A stretch of DNA of 64,000 bases, taken from NCBI GenBank assembly GCA_964035575.1, contig OZ037899.1, positions 992,001 to 1,056,000 on the forward strand, read 5' to 3'. A program made the position numbers and the translations under genes. The DNA comes from Rhynchopus sp. YZ270_cl-10. Taxonomy: Eukaryota; Euglenozoa; Diplonemea; Diplonemida; Diplonemidae. The notes beneath the pieces are model-generated. The model saw only the letters and a program-made list of their open reading frames with translations, did not search any database and had not been told where the DNA came from. Of the stretch, positions 59,344-64,000 are shown in pieces (within the stretch, counting starts at the first letter, position 1; every line of letters starts with the position of its first letter).

Positions 59344-59754
59344 ATGGGATGCGTAGCATCAGACGAAGAGCGTAGCGAGGAGATCCGTGCTGTCAAGGAG
59401 AAGGCAAAACGGCAGTGCGAACAGGCGAACGACCTTGCAGAGTACAGACTGCAGCAGAAGCGTCACCTCCTCTACCTCGCGAACGCGGCCTCCGCCGTGC
59501 CCCTGCCCCCACGCGAGCGCAAACGCATCGTCTCATTCTCCGCGGAGCTCATCTCCCCATCCACCCCCAACACAGAATTCCTCAGCCCAAAGAGCCAACT
59601 GCCTGATGATATGCTAAGCAACGGTGAACAGGAGGAGGCAGAGGAGGGGGAAGGGGAGGGGGTGGTGGACAACGACAGCGAAGGTGTGAACACGGAGAGT
59701 GAAAAGGACGACACTCTTGTAGGGGTTTCCCTATATTTGGTGGAGACGGGGTGA
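59344..59754 (+). CDS. Small protein with N-terminal acylation motif, 136 residues
   Basis: Begins MGCVASDEE: Gly2 with Ser6 fits N-myristoylation, and Cys3 fits palmitoylation, so the product is probably tethered to a membrane. Residues 7-45 are a charged, helix-prone stretch (EERSEEIRAVKEKAKRQCEQ and onward). A short basic patch, PPRERKRIVSFS, follows, then an acidic Glu/Gly-rich tail (about 95-125) ending LVGVSLYLVETG. RERKRIVSFS has a kinase-site look (R-x-x-S). No family is recognised. A small membrane-bound adaptor or signalling protein is inference from the motif alone. Confidence 0.7.
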   Translation: MGCVASDEERSEEIRAVKEKAKRQCEQANDLAEYRLQQKRHLLYLANAASAVPLPPRERKRIVSFSAELISPSTPNTEFLSPKSQLPDDMLSNGEQEEAEEGEGEGVVDNDSEGVNTESEKDDTLVGVSLYLVETG

Positions 59755-61192
59755 GGGGTGAGCTATTTGTTGTGGGGTTAATTCATTTGTTTGTAGGTAA
59801 CACTATTGCGGGCTGTTGTATTTTCAAAATCAACTATTTTTGTGTATTTTGCTCCGTTTTTTTTTTTTAATCACCCTCATTCGAGCGGAGGTATGATAGT
59901 ACATACCTGAGTTCGTTTTTTTTTGCATCTTCCGATGTCAAATGCAGGGGTTGATTGTTCTAGCGGGGTGAGTGCCTTCCGGCGAGTGTTCTTCTTCTTT
60001 TTTCTTTTTTCTGCATCAGCTCTGTGCTCGTTGCACTTCCCTATCCTTCTTAGTTGTGATTTCATCCGGGGACTGGCATTTTGGGTCAGTCGGAGGGTGT
60101 CTGCATCACAACTGCCATTGGTTGCTGTTTTCTGTCCATGTACTATTCGTTGCTCTGACAATTCTGCTTTTTTTTTTTGTTCTCCCTTTCTTTTGCGTTT
60201 GCTTTGCTCGCCCTTTGGTTGGGCGTTGAAACTGTCGAAAAGAGGGTTTTTCCATTTCTATCCCTCAGCCACCAATACATTTTCCACTTAGTTGGTGGTT
60301 GGGTGGAACCAACCCCTCTTTTTAGTTACATTATCATCGCTCGGATCCACGAAGATCCTGGTGAGTGAAACACTTCTCGTGCCGCGTTGTCATGTACCTA
60401 CCTAACCTAACCTCTGCAATACAAGCAAATGGGGTGACTACATCATCACAGATTGATGAATACCCAATGTGCAAAACATTAAGTAATCTAATCAGACTAC
60501 ATCATCCCATCCCCCCCGAACAACTGTCTCTTGTTACCAAGAGACGACACTTTCTGAAACTTCAAAAACCCAGCGTGTTTCCTGCGCTATAAAAAAGCCT
60601 GGTAAATGACGATTGATGCATCTCACAAAAGCTTTTTTCTACTCTCCCCCACCTCTTCTTCGCGTGGTCTTTCGGCGAACTGCGCTGTCTTTTGTATTTT
60701 TTTTTTTTTTTTAAATATGGCCATTAAAAAGGCTGGGGTATAAGAGGTCGCGCGATTCGACTCCGTTCTCTTACTGTACGGACCACTCACCGTACCACCC
60801 TCTGCACGTTTCAACTTTGTACTCGCCACTTTTTTTTTTCTCGCTGTTATATATCTTTCCGATTGCCCCTCCACTTCCCGACAACTTTTCCCCAATCAAA
60901 AACCACAACCTCCCCCTCAACCCTTCTTATACTCCCCCTTTTTATATCTGGGGGATCCACGGAGCAGAACGTGGTCTGCCGACGAAGAAAACCGGAGAAA
61001 ACAAGAACGCAAACAAGAACGTCTCAGCACCTTCGAAGATATGCGCACCCCGACTCCAATTTCACCCCCTCCTCCTTGCTCCTCAAAACACCACAAAAAT
61101 CCCCCATTTTTCTCAGGTGAAGAACAGAAGGAGGCACCGGGGGCATCCTCCTCCTTCCTCCCTCCTCCTCTTCTTCTCTTTTTCTTATTAAA
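59755..61192. other. Intergenic region and helicase leader
   Basis: T-rich spacer with hairpin repeat R9 copy 3 (60055-60110), then sequence without recognisable features. From about 60800 it is the C/T-rich leader of the helicase gene. No AGAG-type hairpin was found here. Confidence 0.5.
60055..60110 (+). repeat. Hairpin repeat R9, copy 3
   Basis: GACTG-GCATTTTGGGT-CAGTC between TTTCATCCGGG and GGTGTCTGCATCAC, 300 bases past the small acylated-protein gene. Confidence 0.45.
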
Positions 61193-64000
61193 ATGGAGCT
61201 CCCCACCGTTGCACAGATGTTTGACAGCGCGAGCCTGACGGTTCTGGAGAGTCGCGATGTGGACGCTGTGAGGTGTTGCCCGCAGAGTGTTGATGATGCG
61301 CTACCCCCGCAGGCTGTTCTCGAGCACGAACTTCGCATTCCGGTGCAAGCTGCGAAGATGAATGTTGTTGTGGACGCATTAGCTGGGCACTCCGCAGGGG
61401 CACCCACCGGCATCACCCCGACCACCCAACTCCCGCATGCCTCCTCAACCCGCTACTCCCCCGACTCCTTCACCCGAGCGCCCATCTCACACTCCGCTCC
61501 TCTCTCCGCTTTCACCCTGCGTACGGACATCTCAGACGCCATCGCGACTTCGAAGGTCGTGCTTATCTCTGGTCCCCCTGGAAGTGGTAAGTCCACAGTG
61601 GTCCCGCAGGTTGTGTTGGGTGTGTCTGCGTTTGATAGGCAAAGGGTATTGTCGGTGTCGAAAAATGCGTTGTGCGCTGCAGCGGTAGCAGGGAAGGTTG
61701 CGCAGGATATGGGGGTGGAGGTGGGTGGGACACATGTCGGGGTGGTGACGGAGTTGGAGCAGGAGGTGCAAGGGAACACCCAGCTGGTCTGCTGCAACGC
61801 AGCCACGGTGCTGCGGATGCTTTGTGCAGACGCAAACCTCTCGCAGATAGGGTGTGTCATCCTCGACGGTTTCGACACCCTTTCCGCTGATTCGGACGTC
61901 CTCTTCTCCCTCCTCCTCAAAGTGCTGACCAGAAGGTCGTCCCTCAAAATTGTTCTTACCTGCAGATCAGCCAACCCAAAAATCATTGCAAAAATCGCAG
62001 ACTCCGCTGTCTCTTTAAAGCAAATTACGCTTCCAACAATCTCCACAAATTCTGTTGAAAAACGCTTTTTGGAGGACTGCATTTCTGTTTCGAATGCAAA
62101 GGAAAAGGAGGGGGAAGGGGATGCCCCATCTGAGCTTGGCACCTCCGATTTTTCTTCGTCTTCGTCGTTTCTTGCGGCAGAATTTAGAAGGAAGGGGCTT
62201 CGCCTTGTTCTCAACATTCTTTCGCAGCACGTTGCCGACCATGGCGCTATCTCTGGTAAGGTTGTTATCTTTTTGCCGTCTTGGACACATATCCAAATTG
62301 TAGGACAGGCAGTGCATATGAACCAATTTGGTGTTCCAATCATCCCGGTACACCCAGACGTTCCGAAGGAAACTATCTCCAAGGATATTATCTTTAAGTC
62401 GCTGTTCCAGCCGGGCGGTGCTATTGTGCTTGCGTGCAATGCACTCTCGACGGATCTACCGGTGATGGATGCGTCTTTGGTGATTGATGCTGGGCATACA
62501 CAGTATTTCCCGTATGACCCTTCCTATGGGATGTACAATGGTGATGTGAGTTTGGTTTCGAAGCAGGAAATTGCAAACCGGACGTCGCTTCTTGAACGGT
62601 CGACCCATAAAGGGGCGCTGCAGATTTATCATTTTATTCCAAAAATGCTGTGTGAACAGTTTTTGAAGGATGAGGCTGATGCGGATATTTTGCAGCAAAA
62701 CCTTGCGCACACCCTTCTCCTTGTTAAGGCTGTCGACAGAACATTAGACATCAACGACTTCTTCGACAACCTCATTAACAAACCTGGAGCCAAGCAGGTT
62801 GAGGATGCAATCGTGGAACTCTCCTGCCGTGCGCTCTATAACACAAAGGACGGGGGTTTAACATTGCTCGGCGCCTTGGCGGCGTCGGTACCTTTGCCCC
62901 TCGCGGTTTCTAAAATTTTGGTGTTTGCAGTGGGGTTGCGTTGTCTTGACGCTGGGTTGACTGCTGCAGCATCTTTGCTTGCACCTCCGATATTCGCGCA
63001 GGAGGAGGACGCAAAAGCGCATCAAAATGTTCTTGCCATTTCAAACTGGAATATGTCCGACCATTTGACAGAGTTGACAGCCTTTGCAGGTTTTGCGGAG
63101 AAAGGTACAGTGATGGAGGAACTGCAATACTGCCATGAGACTGCTGTGCATCCGAGAAGCGCGAAGGTGGTGCGGAGACTGCGGGCCATGCTGCTGTCGG
63201 TTTTGCAAGATCTGCATATCTTCCGCCCCGAAAACTGGAACGAAGCGAATCTGAACCGCCGCGACCCCGAGCTGACCCGCTCCTGCATCACCGCAGGGCT
63301 CTACCCTCACGTTGCCCTCTGCGAAGGACCACAGACCGAAACCTCTCTCTCCCTTGCCCTCTCATCTCCTCATTCGGTAGACCGTCTCGCGATCCACCCC
63401 AAATCTGTGTGCACCGTGCGTAATGATGCGTACCCAGAATACCTCGTGTACACCAGAGCCTTCTACACAACCGTTGGCGACCTCAAAGTAGGGTCGCTCT
63501 GCGGCGTGTCTCGGGTGGATCCTTTGAGCATTGTGGTCTACTCTGGTGCGGGGCTGTTGAATAAGGCGGGGGAGATGCATGCGTTGAAGGGACGTTGTAG
63601 AGGGTGGTTCGCGCCGGAAGCGACCGGGGTGTGGGCGAAGACGCCTCAAGCAGAGTTTGTGATTGGTGAGAGCCGTGCTGCGAGAGGACCGCATGAGCTT
63701 CCAGAAAACCCCACCCCAGCAAATTTCGTGCATTTTTCGTTCGGTGATGACAACAAAAAGCATCAATTGGTGTTAGATAAAAAGGTGAAATTGAGTACCA
63801 ATCATGCGGTCGCAACTCTTGCGATTAAAGTCCGCAAAGCGGTGGTAGCTGCTGCGAACAAAGCTATCGTGGGGTTGAAAGACTCAGAATCAGGTTCACC
63901 TGGTCTCTTTGCGTCGGATCTGTCCGAATCGTTAGGGATGCTCCTCGTTTTGACCACCAACCCTGCGAAGCAGGAGCAGGAACTGCGTGCAGAGCATTGG
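61193..64000 (+). CDS. DEAH/RHA-type helicase homologue with decayed motifs, partial (936+ residues)
   Basis: The ATG at 61193 (TTAAAATGG) follows a C/T-rich leader; the frame is open to the window end. Walker A is intact: SGPPGSGKST at 126-135. Motif II, normally DEAH, is LDGFD at 224-228. Motif III, normally SAT, is CRSA. The motif V region reads ACNALSTDLPVMDASLVIDAG, and motif VI, normally QRxGRxGR, is ANRTSLLERSTHKG. The order and spacing of the fold remain: GKVVIFLPSW (motif IV), an HA2-like LTLLGALAASVPLPLAVSKIL...LRCLDAGLTAAASLL, and an OB-fold-like IHPKSVCTV...YPEYLVYTRAFYTTVGDL. This places it in the DHX9/DHX36-like group, but ATP hydrolysis looks unlikely, so it is probably a pseudo-helicase that may still bind nucleotide or RNA. 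Introns cannot be excluded further right. Confidence 0.82.
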   Translation, partial: MELPTVAQMFDSASLTVLESRDVDAVRCCPQSVDDALPPQAVLEHELRIPVQAAKMNVVVDALAGHSAGAPTGITPTTQLPHASSTRYSPDSFTRAPISHSAPLSAFTLRTDISDAIATSKVVLISGPPGSGKSTVVPQVVLGVSAFDRQRVLSVSKNALCAAAVAGKVAQDMGVEVGGTHVGVVTELEQEVQGNTQLVCCNAATVLRMLCADANLSQIGCVILDGFDTLSADSDVLFSLLLKVLTRRSSLKIVLTCRSANPKIIAKIADSAVSLKQITLPTISTNSVEKRFLEDCISVSNAKEKEGEGDAPSELGTSDFSSSSSFLAAEFRRKGLRLVLNILSQHVADHGAISGKVVIFLPSWTHIQIVGQAVHMNQFGVPIIPVHPDVPKETISKDIIFKSLFQPGGAIVLACNALSTDLPVMDASLVIDAGHTQYFPYDPSYGMYNGDVSLVSKQEIANRTSLLERSTHKGALQIYHFIPKMLCEQFLKDEADADILQQNLAHTLLLVKAVDRTLDINDFFDNLINKPGAKQVEDAIVELSCRALYNTKDGGLTLLGALAASVPLPLAVSKILVFAVGLRCLDAGLTAAASLLAPPIFAQEEDAKAHQNVLAISNWNMSDHLTELTAFAGFAEKGTVMEELQYCHETAVHPRSAKVVRRLRAMLLSVLQDLHIFRPENWNEANLNRRDPELTRSCITAGLYPHVALCEGPQTETSLSLALSSPHSVDRLAIHPKSVCTVRNDAYPEYLVYTRAFYTTVGDLKVGSLCGVSRVDPLSIVVYSGAGLLNKAGEMHALKGRCRGWFAPEATGVWAKTPQAEFVIGESRAARGPHELPENPTPANFVHFSFGDDNKKHQLVLDKKVKLSTNHAVATLAIKVRKAVVAAANKAIVGLKDSESGSPGLFASDLSESLGMLLVLTTNPAKQEQELRAEHW

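Noticed and set aside
60745-60790. tRNA-like string GCGATTCGACTCC
   Set aside because: No acceptor, D-arm or anticodon arm can be folded around it. The same holds for GGGGTTCGACAGCCC near 58495.

Overview
This window is nuclear DNA of a unicellular eukaryote (a protist) whose lineage I cannot fix from sequence alone. The signs are a kinesin gene with eleven GT-AG introns, an extracellular CUB-repeat protein, ROCO and SAM domains, very T-rich intergenic DNA full of poly-T/poly-A runs, the standard genetic code, and no operons or bacterial ribosome binding sites. I saw no tRNA, rRNA or CRISPR array. The convincing host genes are all on the plus strand; the only well supported minus-strand ORFs are transposon genes.

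Layout. 1-2904: intergenic, short structured repeats. 2905-5673: long coiled-coil protein. 5674-7334: two small TIR elements, one holding a perfect 60-bp palindrome. 7335-12284: secreted CUB x8 / WD40 protein. 12285-14323: intergenic, a structured block also found near 42.5 kb, and a 72-codon gene. 14324-27032: a 12-exon gene that I read as an N-terminal kinesin motor, about 2,400 residues of coiled coil and a C-terminal Roc-COR (ROCO) GTPase. 29042-29881: METTL21-type lysine methyltransferase. 30936-31646: tandem CCCH zinc-finger protein. 31647-39465: transposon-rich DNA with three small hAT-type elements flanked by exact 8-bp target duplications. 39466-40698: SAM-domain protein. 41009-42273: a fourth hAT-type element. 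42898-44100: coiled-coil protein. 45760-46582: TACTG-based satellite. 47653-49179: membrane-anchored thioredoxin reductase-glutaredoxin fusion. 49656-58079: a mirror-image composite DNA transposon carrying a DDE transposase and a Ulp1-type protease gene in each arm, with a second satellite in the left arm. 59344-59754: small protein with an acylation motif. 61193-64000: DEAH/RHA-like helicase with decayed catalytic motifs, cut by the window end.

The clearest functional theme is cytoskeleton: the kinesin-ROCO protein and two further coiled-coil proteins. The kinesin-ROCO and CUB/WD40 genes share a near-identical upstream block of about 100 bp, so they may be co-regulated.

The strongest candidates for something undescribed are: (1) the kinesin-coiled coil-Roc-COR fusion, with all introns in phase 1 and four near-identical duplicated exons; (2) a family of about fifteen plus-strand hairpins with an AGAG-type loop and covarying stems lying in gene 3' flanks and intergenic DNA; (3) satellites whose period switches from 5 to 7 or from 5 to 9 bp inside one dispersed repeat; (4) the mirror-image transposon.
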